Shown: one piece after another, positions 1 to 7,734 of the stretch
Layout of the letters: every line of letters starts with the position of its first letter
How positions within the stretch are numbered: position 1 is the stretch's first letter
DNA from: an uncultured Nannocystaceae bacterium
GTDB lineage: Bacteria > Myxococcota_A > Polyangia > Nannocystales > Nannocystaceae
Reading direction: 5' to 3'
DNA length: 13,536 bases
Assembly (NCBI GenBank): GCA_938084085.1
Contig: CALKDV010000460.1
Span: forward strand, 1 to 13,536
Program-made: the position numbers and the translations under genes
The notes under the pieces: generated by a model
The model's database searches: none
Told to the model about the DNA's origin: nothing
The model's input: only the letters and a program-made list of their open reading frames with translations

Positions 1-699
1 GTTAAATAACGCCCGCTCCACCGCGCGTCGCCCCAACGCCGACGAACGGGCCCGCAACGAATCTCCCTCCCAGGACGGAGCGTGCGCCCCCTTCGGCCCC
101 GAAGACACGCAGACCACCGCCGGAATCACGGGGACGTTGTAGCGCCTGGCCCAATCGAGGCACGACGCCAATGTGAAGCTCCCCTGGATCGAAGACAGCA
201 TGCCCGCTCCCTGGGGATCATAGCCCACCTCTTCAAGGTCTTGGATCGGGATTCCAAGCAGGTGCCCCGCAGACAGCAAGGACTCCGCGTTGCTCACCAG
301 GTTGGGCACCTGACCAAGCTCTCGGGCGAGATTCCCCGCATACGGGGCAGCGGTCCAGCGTTCGTCGAGCAGGGTCCGAACCAACCGGGGTGTAGACACC
401 CCCACGAACACGTCCACGATGAGCGACATCAACCCGGCTGCGTTGGGAAGATGACCGACCATGGCGATCAACCCACCGCCGGTGGTAGGCACATTCCCGT
501 GGCCCCTCGACCTCACCCGCGTCACATGACGATGCACGAAGCGACCCGCCGCGAGCCCCTGCGCCAACGCCTCACGGGAGACCCCGAACTTGTCGACACC
601 GGCGCCGGCGTCTGCCAGAACATAGCGCTCAAGCCGCTCCCGATCGTCGGGATTTAGCAGCGCGCGCGCAGTGTCGGAATCGATCCAATCTCGTGCCAT
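1..699 (-). CDS. PlsC-like lysophospholipid acyltransferase family protein, degenerate and cut by the window edge
   Basis: The minus-strand frame is open from an ATG at 697-699 to the left edge (233 codons, no stop), so the C-terminus is missing. The segment RVRSRGHGNVPTTGGGLIAM (about residues 61-80), the PRLVRTLLDERW block (104-115) and YNVPVIPAVVCV (188-199) follow the layout of the PlsC-like 1-acylglycerol-phosphate acyltransferases common in deltaproteobacteria, which transfer acyl chains to lysophospholipids at the inner membrane. Where that family has NHSGxLPFD, this protein reads VGHLPNAAG (81-89): the His is kept but the Asn and Asp of the NHx4D motif are gone. The FPEG motif also appears as GIPI (149-152). 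It may therefore be a pseudoenzyme or have changed function. It starts 11 nt after the stop of the small gene upstream, suggesting an operon. Family assignment is by recalled motif layout, not by a search. Confidence 0.65.
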   Translation of the reverse strand, partial: MARDWIDSDTARALLNPDDRERLERYVLADAGAGVDKFGVSREALAQGLAAGRFVHRHVTRVRSRGHGNVPTTGGGLIAMVGHLPNAAGLMSLIVDVFVGVSTPRLVRTLLDERWTAAPYAGNLARELGQVPNLVSNAESLLSAGHLLGIPIQDLEEVGYDPQGAGMLSSIQGSFTLASCLDWARRYNVPVIPAVVCVSSGPKGAHAPSWEGDSLRARSSALGRRAVERALFN

Positions 700-710
700 G
701 GCCCGTGGTC

Positions 711-992
711 TCAGTACCGCACCGGGGGCGTAGCACGTTCGCTGGCGGGCTGCCTACGCTCAAGCCGCTGCGACCACTCCTCGTCGCTGAGGGCCCGCAG
801 GTGCACCACCGGCCAGAGCTCCCGATGGTGGGGATCGCCTGCCCGCCGGCCCCAATACTCCACGTCCACCACCACGTACCGGGCGTCCTCGACCACCAGC
901 GCCTCGCCGATCCTCGGCAGCGCCCCCTGGCGCTTGGACCCTTCCACCGTGAACAAAAGCTGTCCGTCGCAGGCAAACTCGACCCTCGGCAT
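711..992 (-). CDS. small conserved-looking hypothetical protein (93 aa)
   Basis: I do not recognise this family. The chosen ATG (990-992) gives MPRVEFACDGQLLFTVEG and a 93-residue protein. Upstream in-frame sequence, starting from a TTG at 1085, is Arg/Ala-rich and looks untranslated. The protein alternates hydrophobic and polar residues (QLLFTVEG, EALVVEDARYVVVDVEYWG, ELWPVVHLRAL), suggesting a small all-beta fold. There is no signal peptide, membrane segment or Cys cluster. It is followed after 11 nt by the acyltransferase-like gene, so the two are probably co-transcribed. No clear Shine-Dalgarno sequence precedes the ATG. A 126-aa frame overlaps it on the same strand but is Arg/Trp/Ser-rich and looks like a shadow. 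Confidence 0.6.
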   Translation of the reverse strand: MPRVEFACDGQLLFTVEGSKRQGALPRIGEALVVEDARYVVVDVEYWGRRAGDPHHRELWPVVHLRALSDEEWSQRLERRQPASERATPPVRY

Positions 993-1188
993 CGTCCGAA
1001 CGCTAGCACGGCGGCGCGCGGCCTCCTCGCCGGAGAACCTGTCCGCGGCGCTCCTCACCGCGCGCGAGCGCCTCCCTGCCGGCAAATTGCGCCGATGACG
1101 CGATCCACGCTCTCCACTTTCGGAGGGCTATGGATCCGAAGATTTCCTTGATACAGTCCGCGGCCCGAGGGGTCTCTCTCGGGACCAC

Positions 1189-1275
1189 GGAGGGGTGTCC
1201 GAGTGGTTGAAGGTGCCAGACTCGAAATCTGGTGTGTTGGAAACGGCACCGTGGGTTCGAATCCCACCCTCTCCG
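1189..1275 (+). tRNA. tRNA-Ser (anticodon CGA)
   Basis: This is a class II tRNA with a complete fold. The acceptor stem GGAGGGG (1189-1195) pairs with CCTCTCC (1268-1274) with one G-U pair, and the discriminator base is G1275, as usual for serine. The anticodon stem CCAGA/TCTGG (1216-1220/1228-1232) encloses loop CTCGAAA, with anticodon CGA at 1223-1225 reading UCG codons. A long variable arm follows, and the T arm GTGGG-TTCGAAT-CCCAC ends the body. CCA is not encoded (the next bases are CAA), so it must be added after transcription. It shares the plus strand with the second tRNA-Ser and the SRP RNA. Confidence 0.95.
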
Positions 1276-1360
1276 CAACTTCAAACTTCATCAACCGCGG
1301 CGACGGAGGCCGCACCATCCAGACAACGATTCCAATCAACAAACGATACGTTCCCATCAA

Positions 1361-1448
<88 letters not shown>

Positions 1449-1487
1449 CGACGTATCGTGACCTCACGCCGCCCATCGGGTAGCGTG

Positions 1488-1577
1488 TACATGCCTCGGG
1501 TGACGCGTTCTTCGCCAACTCCGCCAGGGCCGGAAGGCAGCAACGGTAACGAAGACGCGGGTACTCGGGGCACTTTT
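1488..1577 (+). ncRNA. ffs: small bacterial SRP RNA (4.5S RNA type)
   Basis: This is the RNA core of the signal recognition particle, which binds Ffh and guides nascent membrane proteins to FtsY. The conserved apical domain is plain: GCCAGGGCCGGAAGGCAGCA, with the GGAA tetraloop at 1532-1535 and the asymmetric loop that binds Ffh. The two arms fold back. TGCCTCGGGT (1492-1501) pairs over all ten positions with ACTCGGGGCA (1563-1572), allowing G-U pairs. CGCGT plus CTTCG then pairs with CGAAG plus ACGCG near the apical domain. A short T run (1574-1577) follows the stem and may help termination. The exact 5' end is inferred from the stem and could lie a few bases either side. The next plus-strand protein gene is more than 8 kb away. 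Confidence 0.93.
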
Positions 1578-1644
1578 ATATCTTGCGCACGCCGACGCGG
1601 CGCACCACGCGAGGCGGGTGTTCCGCGTCACGTTGGCGTCCTCG

Positions 1645-2787
1645 CTAGTCTTTGGCGTCGGCTTTGCCGCCGCCAAAGTGGTAGCTCATGGCCCCGCCGA
1701 AGAACCATCCGATGGTCTTCCAGCCGCCGCGCACGTCGATGGCCCATACATCTTTGACCAGCAGGCGCATGCTGCCGATGACGTTGAGCACCGGGATCAC
1801 CGGGGGGATGTCTTTGTTCTTGATGCGGCCGATGAGCTCGAGGTCGGAGGTGTTGCACTCGTCTTTGGAGCAGGTGGCGAGCTGTCCCGGTGCGCTCCAT
1901 CGTGCGGGGTCGCTCCAGCCAGCCTCGGCGTCCGCAGGGTCCGCGGCCCCGTCATTGTTCGCGACGTAGCCCGGCGTGCACTTGGTAAAATCACCAAGAT
2001 CCTCGAGGCTGTTGCAGGTGCCAGCGTTGGTGGAGCCCGCCCCCATCGGCGTCTGGTACACGCCGTCGCCGACGATGATGCCAAGACCCAGACCGGCGCC
2101 GCCACCGATGCCAAATTCCACATCGGGCGTCACCACCAGGGGGGCGCGCGCGATGAAGTCGACGCCCATGAACACGTAGCTCAAGTTGACCTCTGTATAG
2201 TCTGAGGCGGCCAGGTCACAGCCAGGGCCGTCTCCGTCCGGGCACTCGTCCTTGTCGAGCCAATACCCGTCGGGCGTCTTCACGGTGCGGTAGCCCACGT
2301 TGGTCACGATGTCGACCACCCGATCCTTGCGGTAGGTGTACTCACCACCCACATAAAAGTTGCAGCCGTCGGTCTTTGTGAGCCCACGATCTCCCGCGAA
2401 GTTTCCAATGCTGCCGCGACATAGAGCGTTGGCGTGGGAGGCCAAGAACCCGGAAAGACCCCAGGTCGGTGTCAGGACCAGCCCTGTGCGGACGCCGATG
2501 GCGTGACGATTAAACATGTTGGGATCGCGCGCGCCGGTGTCGGTCTCGCTCCCGTCCGCGTCCTCCGCCTCAGCGTCGTCGCCCGCGGTGGGATCCATCG
2601 AGTCCGGGATGCCGGCGTCATCCACCGCCCCGGTCTGCGGACCCTCGACCGCCGCCGTGTTCTCCGTGGGATCCATGGACGGCGCGGGCTCCACCTCAAG
2701 CACGAAGGAGTAGGGGCTCGCGTGCGCCGTCGCGCTCCACGCCAGGGTCGAAAACAAAAGCGGAGCAGTCCAACGAATCAAGCGCAT
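1645..2787 (-). CDS. predicted outer-membrane beta-barrel protein with acidic N-terminal linker
   Basis: The 380-residue product starts with a Sec signal peptide (MRLIRWTAPLLFSTLAWSAT, cleavage near AHA-SP at residue 24). A roughly 60-residue acidic, Pro-rich, low-complexity stretch follows, in which SMDPT occurs twice. The rest alternates Gly/aromatic-rich strands, such as HAIGVRTGLVLTPTWGL, CNFYVGGEYTYR, VNLSYVFMGVDFIARAPL, FGIGGGAGLGLGIIVG, DVWAIDVRGGWKTIGWFFGG and MSYHFGGG. This is typical of an 8-10-stranded outer-membrane barrel. Several Cys residues in the inferred loops (ALCRGS, DECPDGDGPGCDL, TCNSLEDL, KCTPG, TCSKDECNTS) suggest disulfide-stabilised extracellular loops. It lies 65 bp downstream of the MATE gene on the same strand and converges with the SRP RNA. 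Specific function is unknown; the barrel call is from composition and pattern. Confidence 0.75.
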   Translation of the reverse strand: MRLIRWTAPLLFSTLAWSATAHASPYSFVLEVEPAPSMDPTENTAAVEGPQTGAVDDAGIPDSMDPTAGDDAEAEDADGSETDTGARDPNMFNRHAIGVRTGLVLTPTWGLSGFLASHANALCRGSIGNFAGDRGLTKTDGCNFYVGGEYTYRKDRVVDIVTNVGYRTVKTPDGYWLDKDECPDGDGPGCDLAASDYTEVNLSYVFMGVDFIARAPLVVTPDVEFGIGGGAGLGLGIIVGDGVYQTPMGAGSTNAGTCNSLEDLGDFTKCTPGYVANNDGAADPADAEAGWSDPARWSAPGQLATCSKDECNTSDLELIGRIKNKDIPPVIPVLNVIGSMRLLVKDVWAIDVRGGWKTIGWFFGGAMSYHFGGGKADAKD

Positions 2788-2852
2788 GCGGCATCATATC
2801 CATTCGAGGGGGTGGTGCAAAGAGAGGGACGAATCTGGCGCCCCGCGCCCCG

Positions 2853-4277
2853 TCAAAGTTCGATGTTTCGCCAGCTCTTGCCCGCAAACCGGAACGTCAT
2901 GGACAACGCGAGCCCGAGCACGTAGACGCTTCCGCCCGCCCAACACCCAAGCAATCCGTATCCGAGCACGGGTCCAAGAAGCCAGCTCATGGGCACCAGC
3001 ACACCCGCGTGCAGGAGGCCCTCGCAGATCATCACGTACACGTTGGCCCCGGCGCCGTACAACGCCTGAGACAACACCAAGCCGACAGCGACGAGCGGCA
3101 ACATGACGGCGACCAGTCGCAGCGGAGCCACCAACGCCGCTTGGACCGCCTCGTTCGCCGGGTTCCACACGTAGATGATTGGATCGGTAAACAACCAGAT
3201 GAGCGCGCTCAAGACGCCCGTGGCCACCACCGCCCCCCGGACCGCCTCCCAACCCGACCGCGCGGCGAGGTTTCGCTTCTCGGCCCCGAGCGCTTGACTC
3301 ACCGCGGTTGCGGTGGCCGAACCAAACGCCATCAAGGGCAGGGCCACCATCCCGAGGATGTACATCAAAATCGTGGTGGCGGCGGCGTTGAGATTGTCCC
3401 CCACCCCCGCCTGCGCGTCCACGCGACTCACGCCTTTCACGAAGAGCAAAAATCCGACCATCAAAAACACTGACGCGGAACCGGAGGGGAGCATCAACCG
3501 GACGATGCGCGCCATGATCCCAAGGTCGAGATGACCCAAGGCGAAGGGTTGGAAGCGTTCTCGAATCTCCCGTTGAACGCTGGCGCCAACCATCACGCTC
3601 AGGCCCACCCACGAGCTGATCGCCGACGCGATCGCTGCCCCCTCGACGCCCATGGGTTCAAGACCCACGTGGGCCCACCCATAGATCAGGGGAAAGTTGA
3701 GGGCGATGTTGAACAAGGTCATCGCCATGGAGGCGATGAGGTGTAGGTGCGTTCGCCCTAACCCGTCAAAGAACGCCTTAAAGCTGAAGATCAGCACAGT
3801 GCCGCCGAGACCGAAGGCGCGAATCTTGGCGTAGCTTGAGGCCAGGTGGGCCTGGGCCTCGCTAGACTCCGCGAAGAAGGAGCTCATGGGCTCGGCGGTC
3901 ACGAACGCGACGACGCCGCCGACGATGGCCGCGACCAGACCGACCATGACGCTGTTGGAGAGCACCCGCCCGGCGCCCGCCTCGTCGTGAGCGCCGTAGC
4001 GACGCGCGGTGATCGCCTGCGTCCCGTAGCTGACCGCCGAAAAAAATCCTCCCACCATCCAGTACAGCGGCGTGCCGAGTCCCAGCGCCGCCTGCCCCGC
4101 GGTCGCCACCGCGACGTCGTCCATGGAACCAACCATGAGCGCGTCCGCGGCACCCACGATGAACTGGGTCAGCATGGCCAACATCACAAAGGATCCGATC
4201 TTGCCGATTCTCCCGAGCAGGACGTGGTCAAAACCACCGAATCGAAAAGGCTCGTCCTCAAGATCAGAGAATCGCAT
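2853..4277 (-). CDS. MATE family multidrug/organic cation efflux transporter
   Basis: The 474-residue protein has the size and hydrophobic rhythm of 12 membrane helices in two homologous halves. The first half contains FIVGAADALMVGSMDD (about 39-54) and WMVGGFFSAVSYGTQAITAR (73-92), followed by RYGA. The second half repeats the theme with LGMVALPLMAFGSATATAVS (308-327), then QALGAEKRN. MATE transporters (NorM/DinF-type) export drugs or metabolites across the inner membrane in exchange for Na+ or H+; the substrate cannot be read here. The ATG at 4275-4277 is preceded by a purine-rich Shine-Dalgarno-like GGAGAGAGAG about 5 nt upstream. It is separated by 163 bp from the thioredoxin frame upstream and probably has its own promoter. 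The gene appears intact. Confidence 0.9.
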   Translation of the reverse strand: MRFSDLEDEPFRFGGFDHVLLGRIGKIGSFVMLAMLTQFIVGAADALMVGSMDDVAVATAGQAALGLGTPLYWMVGGFFSAVSYGTQAITARRYGAHDEAGAGRVLSNSVMVGLVAAIVGGVVAFVTAEPMSSFFAESSEAQAHLASSYAKIRAFGLGGTVLIFSFKAFFDGLGRTHLHLIASMAMTLFNIALNFPLIYGWAHVGLEPMGVEGAAIASAISSWVGLSVMVGASVQREIRERFQPFALGHLDLGIMARIVRLMLPSGSASVFLMVGFLLFVKGVSRVDAQAGVGDNLNAAATTILMYILGMVALPLMAFGSATATAVSQALGAEKRNLAARSGWEAVRGAVVATGVLSALIWLFTDPIIYVWNPANEAVQAALVAPLRLVAVMLPLVAVGLVLSQALYGAGANVYVMICEGLLHAGVLVPMSWLLGPVLGYGLLGCWAGGSVYVLGLALSMTFRFAGKSWRNIEL

Positions 4278-4348
4278 CGGGTCTCTCTCTCCGGGCCAGC
4301 GCGGAGTCGCCCGCGGACGCTCCGGGATCTCTCGAAGAGGTCACGCTT

Positions 4349-4369
4349 GCGGTGTAGCGAACCCACCGC
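4349..4369 (-). other. inverted repeat between the thioredoxin frame and the MATE gene
   Basis: GCGGTG (4349-4354) and CACCGC (4364-4369) form a 6-bp perfect stem with a 9-nt loop. Outer bases GCTT/AAGC (4345-4348/4378-4381) could extend it across an asymmetric bulge. It lies downstream of the thioredoxin frame and upstream of the MATE start on the minus strand, so it could end the upstream transcript or form a leader hairpin. There is no T run, so an intrinsic terminator is not well supported. Confidence 0.25.
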
Positions 4370-4440
4370 GTCGCGGCAAGCAATTCGCATGTTTCGAGAA
4401 GAATGGCTTCAACCCGCACCTGGGACAACGCCTCTTGAGG

Positions 4441-4944
4441 CTAGATCCGGGACGACGCGGGTAAATCTTCGAGGGCCCGCCGCAACGACGCCTCTACCTC
4501 GGCCAGGCACTCCGGCTCGTATCCCTCAAAGATTTCGCGGACGACGCCGTCCCCGCCGACCACGAGCGTGAAGGGGAAGGGGCGAGGACCGTAGGACTCT
4601 GCCACCTCGCTGCCTCCGTATACGAGCGGGGTGCGAAGGCCCTCACGAGCGGCGAAGGCCTCCACCAACCCTGGATCCTCGTCGGTCGCCACGGCCACGA
4701 GCGACAAGCCGGACGCGCGGTAGTGTCGGTACAGCCGCTCGAACTGCGGCAGCTCTTCGAGGCACGGCTCGCACCACGTGCCCCAGAAATTCAAGAGCAT
4801 CACCCGCCCACGAAACAAGGACGGTGTCACGCGGTCTTCATGGACTGTCTGCAGCGTGAACTCGCCGACCTCGCGGTCAACGCCCTCACCGCGGGTGCAC
4901 TTCGCGTCCTCACGGGCGGCGAACAGCGCGCTCGGGAGGTTATT
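4441..4944 (-). CDS. TlpA/ResA-like thioredoxin domain, in a frame entered only by frameshift from the upstream lipoprotein
   Basis: This frame encodes a complete thioredoxin-fold domain of the periplasmic TlpA/ResA/AhpC-TSA type, which carries out thiol-disulfide reactions. Visible parts are GEFTLQTVHEDRVTPSLFRG, then VMLLNFWGTWCEPCLEELPQ with the active-site C-E-P-C (4762-4773), GLSLVAVATDEDP, the cis-Pro segment RPFPFTLVVGGDG and a C-terminal helix. No ATG, GTG or TTG lies between the A10 run (4943-4952) and the first strand. Upstream of the run the same frame is Arg/Pro-rich shadow of the lipoprotein gene, so an independent start is unlikely. Removing one A from the run (or adding two) joins it to the lipoprotein ORF to give about 269 aa: signal peptide, acidic linker, thioredoxin. 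Membrane anchoring is normal for this family. It may be expressed by slippage, be inactivated by mutation, or reflect a homopolymer error. Confidence 0.8.
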   Translation of the reverse strand, partial: NNLPSALFAAREDAKCTRGEGVDREVGEFTLQTVHEDRVTPSLFRGRVMLLNFWGTWCEPCLEELPQFERLYRHYRASGLSLVAVATDEDPGLVEAFAAREGLRTPLVYGGSEVAESYGPRPFPFTLVVGGDGVVREIFEGYEPECLAEVEASLRRALEDLPASSRI

Positions 4945-5251
4945 TTTTTTTTGCGTCCGGCGCCGGGCTCGCCATACCGTCTGCCGTGCTCTCGCCCTCG
5001 GCCGGGCTGTCGCCGTCACCCTCGGCGGCCGCCTCCCCTGCGATAGCGGCGTCCCCCGGGGCGGGCTCGGTCGCCACGGCCTGTCCGTCCGGCGCGGGCT
5101 CCGGTGGCTCATCGGCGTCAAAGGCGGAGAGGTCTTCGGCGTCAGGCTCGACGGCTTCGTATCCTTCCGGCGCGGTCTTGGACGCGCAGGCGACCAGCAA
5201 GAACAACGGCAAACTTCGAAGCAGCGGAGAGTTCACAGCGGAAGAGTACAA
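4940..5251 (-). CDS. lipoprotein with acidic linker; N-terminal part of a probable lipoprotein-thioredoxin fusion
   Basis: The 103-codon frame begins with a lipoprotein signal peptide, NSPLLRSLPLFLLVAC, with lipobox LVAC (Cys22). An Ala/Glu/Asp/Pro-rich linker with no domain of its own follows, and the frame ends DAKKK-stop directly after ten A residues. The TTG start at 5249-5251 is only 3 nt past the aminotransferase stop and has GGAGG 8 nt upstream. A GTG at 5234-5236 is an alternative giving MNSPLLRSLP and a classic 17-residue signal. The tight spacing makes it part of the aminotransferase operon. Alone it would be a short lipidated acidic tail of unclear use. Joined to the thioredoxin frame it makes a normal membrane-anchored TlpA-like protein, which I think was the ancestral gene. 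Confidence 0.75.
   Translation of the reverse strand: MYSSAVNSPLLRSLPLFLLVACASKTAPEGYEAVEPDAEDLSAFDADEPPEPAPDGQAVATEPAPGDAAIAGEAAAEGDGDSPAEGESTADGMASPAPDAKKK
4943..4952 (-). other. A10 homopolymer (minus strand) at the lipoprotein/thioredoxin frame junction
   Basis: On the coding strand the sequence reads GAC GCA AAA AAA AAA TAA. The ten A residues end the lipoprotein frame immediately at TAA, while a nine-A version would read through into the thioredoxin frame (AAA AAT AAC CTC). Runs of nine or more A are established sites of transcriptional slippage in bacteria, Thermus dnaX being the classic case, and are also frequent sites of sequencing error. Confidence 0.85.
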
Positions 5252-5254
5252 CGT

Positions 5255-6478
5255 CTACGCCTCCAGCGCCTGCTTTAACGTGGACCAGAACTTCGTGAGC
5301 TCCTCGCGTCCCGCGAAAAACGGCAGCAGCGAACGAACTGTATGGCCCCCGCACACCGTCACGAGTACCCCCAGCTCGGGCATCCTGCTCCCGAGTGGGG
5401 CAGCGATCTTGTCTTCCGGCGCGCCGAGACCAACGCCGAGCATGGCCCCCACACCGCGGATTTCAAACGGCACTGGCAGAGGGTCGGTGGCCGCGATCTC
5501 CTCCAAGATGCCTCGCTGCGCGGCCGCTTTTGACATTAACCCGTCCTGCTCGATGATCGTAAGCGTCGCAAGCCCAGCCGCGCAGGCGACGGGGTTCCCA
5601 CCGAAGGTGGTCCCATGGGTCCCCGGCTGCATGGCCTGGGCGATTTGCGTGCGGGCGATGCACGCCGCCACCGGGAAGCCGCCGCCCAGCGCCTTCGCCA
5701 TCCAGATGATGTCGGGCTCGGCCGCGTCTCCCACGATGGTCTCCCACGCGGTGAAGTGTCCGGTCCGCCCGCAGCCCGACTGAATCTCGTCGATCCCCAG
5801 CAGCGCGCCATGGGAATCACACAGCGCCCGCAATCCGAGCAAGAACTCCTTGGTCGCCGGAAAGATCCCCGCCTCGCCTTGAATGGGCTCGAGGAACACC
5901 GCCGCGATTCGGCCGCGGTAGCGCTCACACAGCTCGCGCGCGGCTTCAAGATCTCCGAAGGGAACCCGCGCCACCTTCATCTGCGCGAAGGCATCGGCCG
6001 CCCCGTCTTCTTCAAGGCAGCGCACATAGGGTTGTCGATAGGCCGGGTTGGCGGTCAAGGCGAGCGCGCCAAGGGAGCGCCCGTGAAACGCCCGCTCAAA
6101 CGAGAGGATGATATCTCGCCCCGTCGCTTTCACCGCGAGTTTAATCGCCGCCTCAGTCGACTCGGTGCCGGTGCTGCACAAGAAGACGCGCGCGTCGGCG
6201 ATGGGCATGCGCTCGAGGAGGGCCGCCGCGAACGCCCGTTGGGGCGCGGTCTGATAGCTGTTTGCGGCGGCCGCCACCTTCGAGAGTTGAGTCGAGATGG
6301 CCTCGACCCACCGTGGATCACCGTGGCCCAAGGGCGCACACCCGATCCCTCCGACACAATCGAGGTACGTGCGCCCCTCGGTGTCGACCACGTAGGCGCT
6401 TCCACGGGTTGTGGATTCAAGTGGACGATCGAGCACGATCGATCGCGTCTTGTACGTGGGCCAGCGAAGCGCGTCCAT
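5255..6478 (-). CDS. class III PLP-dependent aminotransferase (acetylornithine/4-aminobutyrate aminotransferase-like)
   Basis: With the ATG at 6476-6478 (MDALRWPTYKTRS) the protein has 407 residues, typical of the ArgD/GabT group; the further upstream in-frame sequence overlaps the preceding gene and is not conserved-looking. Visible elements are GREYLD-like GRTYLDCVGGIG, LGHGDP (50-55), the phosphate-binding STGTE (102-106), FHGRS (131-135), LEPIQGEAGI (197-206), the cofactor Asp in GIDEIQSGCGRTG (D230), and the PLP lysine in WMAKALGGGFP (K262), followed by HGTTFGGNPVAC. Class III enzymes move the terminal amino group of ornithine-type or omega-amino substrates to 2-oxoglutarate. The overall form fits acetylornithine aminotransferase best, but no other arginine or lysine genes are nearby, so the substrate is open. 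It begins 52 bp after the TPR gene and is followed within 3 nt by the lipoprotein start. Confidence 0.88.
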   Translation of the reverse strand: MDALRWPTYKTRSIVLDRPLESTTRGSAYVVDTEGRTYLDCVGGIGCAPLGHGDPRWVEAISTQLSKVAAAANSYQTAPQRAFAAALLERMPIADARVFLCSTGTESTEAAIKLAVKATGRDIILSFERAFHGRSLGALALTANPAYRQPYVRCLEEDGAADAFAQMKVARVPFGDLEAARELCERYRGRIAAVFLEPIQGEAGIFPATKEFLLGLRALCDSHGALLGIDEIQSGCGRTGHFTAWETIVGDAAEPDIIWMAKALGGGFPVAACIARTQIAQAMQPGTHGTTFGGNPVACAAGLATLTIIEQDGLMSKAAAQRGILEEIAATDPLPVPFEIRGVGAMLGVGLGAPEDKIAAPLGSRMPELGVLVTVCGGHTVRSLLPFFAGREELTKFWSTLKQALEA

Positions 6479-6530
6479 GCCTCGGTTCTCGCACGAATCG
6501 CCGGGCGAACCAACCCCAGCGCGCCGCCCT

Positions 6531-7688
6531 TCAAAAATCAAGCTGGAGGCCGCCGAGAGTCGGGCGCAGCCGCACGCCGCTCGCGCGTTTCGCCGCGCGA
6601 TCCATCCCCTCGCCTCCGCGTTCCTGCTCACGACGATCGGCCCCCAAGATCGCGAGGACCGTCAACGTGAGGGCGCTCGCTGCGGTGATTCCCACCAGCA
6701 CATTCGACGCAGTTCGCAATCGGTAAAATCGCGACGCAGCATCCGCGTCGTAGGTCACGCCCTCAGGACACGGCCCGTCGCACAAGGAGGCCTCAAAATC
6801 ACTCTTCGCGCGGATTGTCGCGAGCCCCACCCCGAGCAGCGCACTCCCTGATGCCGCCGTCAACCCCACCGTGACCCACATCCCGCGACGGAGGGCGCGC
6901 ATCCGCTGACGCTCGCGGGGGCTAACCTCCACTGCCACTGGATCGACGCGGGGCTTGGGAGGTAGGGTCTTTGCCGCCTCGTCTTTGAACGCGTCGTCAA
7001 ATCGCACGACCACCCGAGTGCCAGCCACCACCACCACTCGCTGGCGACTCGTTCGGTCCTGGGCATCCCGAAGGACGATGTCATGAGGACCAGGCAAGAC
7101 GAGGTTACCGTCTTGCGCGAGCGCCACTTCGTCACCGTCAATGGTCACCACCCCTGCGTCAAAATCGTCAGGCGGCGCCACGACAATCCGCGCCACCTCC
7201 CCTTCAAGCTCGGAGATCCGGTCGAGGACCTGGGTGCGATCCAGCGCGTCCACCTCCACCTCCTCTACGTAGCGGCGATACGACGCGATGGCATCCAGAG
7301 GCTGTCGCGCGTAGTCGTGGGCCAAGGCCATATTGTAGAGCGCCGCCAAGGTCGGCGTGGCTTCGTAGGACCGTCGATAGGCGTTGGCCGATTCGCGAAA
7401 GCGACGCGCTCGCTCAAGCTCCTGGGCGCGCAACCACCACACGCGCGCTCGCTCCGACGCTGGCATGGACGTGGGCGGCGGCTCCCACCCCGCCGTGGAG
7501 GACGCTTGATCCGGGGACGTGGTGACCTCTGGTGGTTCCGATGCGGGAGCCGCCATCGCCGTCGTGGCCGTCGTCATCGCCGCCGCGGCCGCAAGGAGCG
7601 CCGCGCGCCCACATGCAAGAAGGCGGCATCCCCGGCGATCGACGCTGGCGGACCTGCGGCTGCCGGTCACGATGCTCAAGTCCTGCAC
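6531..7688 (-). CDS. secreted TPR protein with PEGA-like region and two C-terminal membrane segments
   Basis: The product has 385 residues from a GTG at 7686-7688, with another GTG six codons on. An Arg-rich start leads to a long hydrophobic stretch (about 29-46) ending AMA-AP, a probable signal peptide. Residues about 84-142 form a tetratricopeptide region (WLRAQELERARRFRESANAY, ALYNMALAHDYARQPLDAIA). A beta-rich part (165-231) resembles PEGA-type carbohydrate- or surface-interaction domains, and two hydrophobic helices follow (270-291 and 328-350). The tail ends RLRPTLGGLQLDF. This arrangement is common as a hypothetical family beside Ser/Thr kinases in Myxococcota. Its position 76 bp after a PEGA-containing kinase fits a joint role at the envelope, but no specific function can be assigned. 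Confidence 0.75.
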   Translation of the reverse strand: MQDLSIVTGSRRSASVDRRGCRLLACGRAALLAAAAAMTTATTAMAAPASEPPEVTTSPDQASSTAGWEPPPTSMPASERARVWWLRAQELERARRFRESANAYRRSYEATPTLAALYNMALAHDYARQPLDAIASYRRYVEEVEVDALDRTQVLDRISELEGEVARIVVAPPDDFDAGVVTIDGDEVALAQDGNLVLPGPHDIVLRDAQDRTSRQRVVVVAGTRVVVRFDDAFKDEAAKTLPPKPRVDPVAVEVSPRERQRMRALRRGMWVTVGLTAASGSALLGVGLATIRAKSDFEASLCDGPCPEGVTYDADAASRFYRLRTASNVLVGITAASALTLTVLAILGADRREQERGGEGMDRAAKRASGVRLRPTLGGLQLDF

Positions 7689-7734
7689 TGGCCGTATTGT
7701 GACACTTCGCGGCTACGCTGTCAGGAGCAGCCAT

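Noticed and set aside
82..657. A 191-codon plus-strand frame rich in Arg, His and Pro.
   Set aside because: It lies antisense to the acyltransferase-like gene, has no domain pattern, and has the composition of a GC-rich shadow frame.
1594..1629. GACGCGG/CCGCGTC inverted repeat as a bidirectional terminator between the SRP RNA and the barrel gene.
   Set aside because: The loop is 22 nt and no T run follows on either strand; too weak to list.
2587..2677. Direct repeat GTGGGATCCAT at 2587 and 2667.
   Set aside because: It simply encodes the two MDPT copies in the low-complexity acidic leader of the barrel protein.
4945..5121. Starting the thioredoxin protein in its own frame upstream of the A run.
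   Set aside because: That stretch is Arg/Pro-rich and overlaps the lipoprotein signal and linker; it has no signal peptide, which a TlpA-like protein would need.
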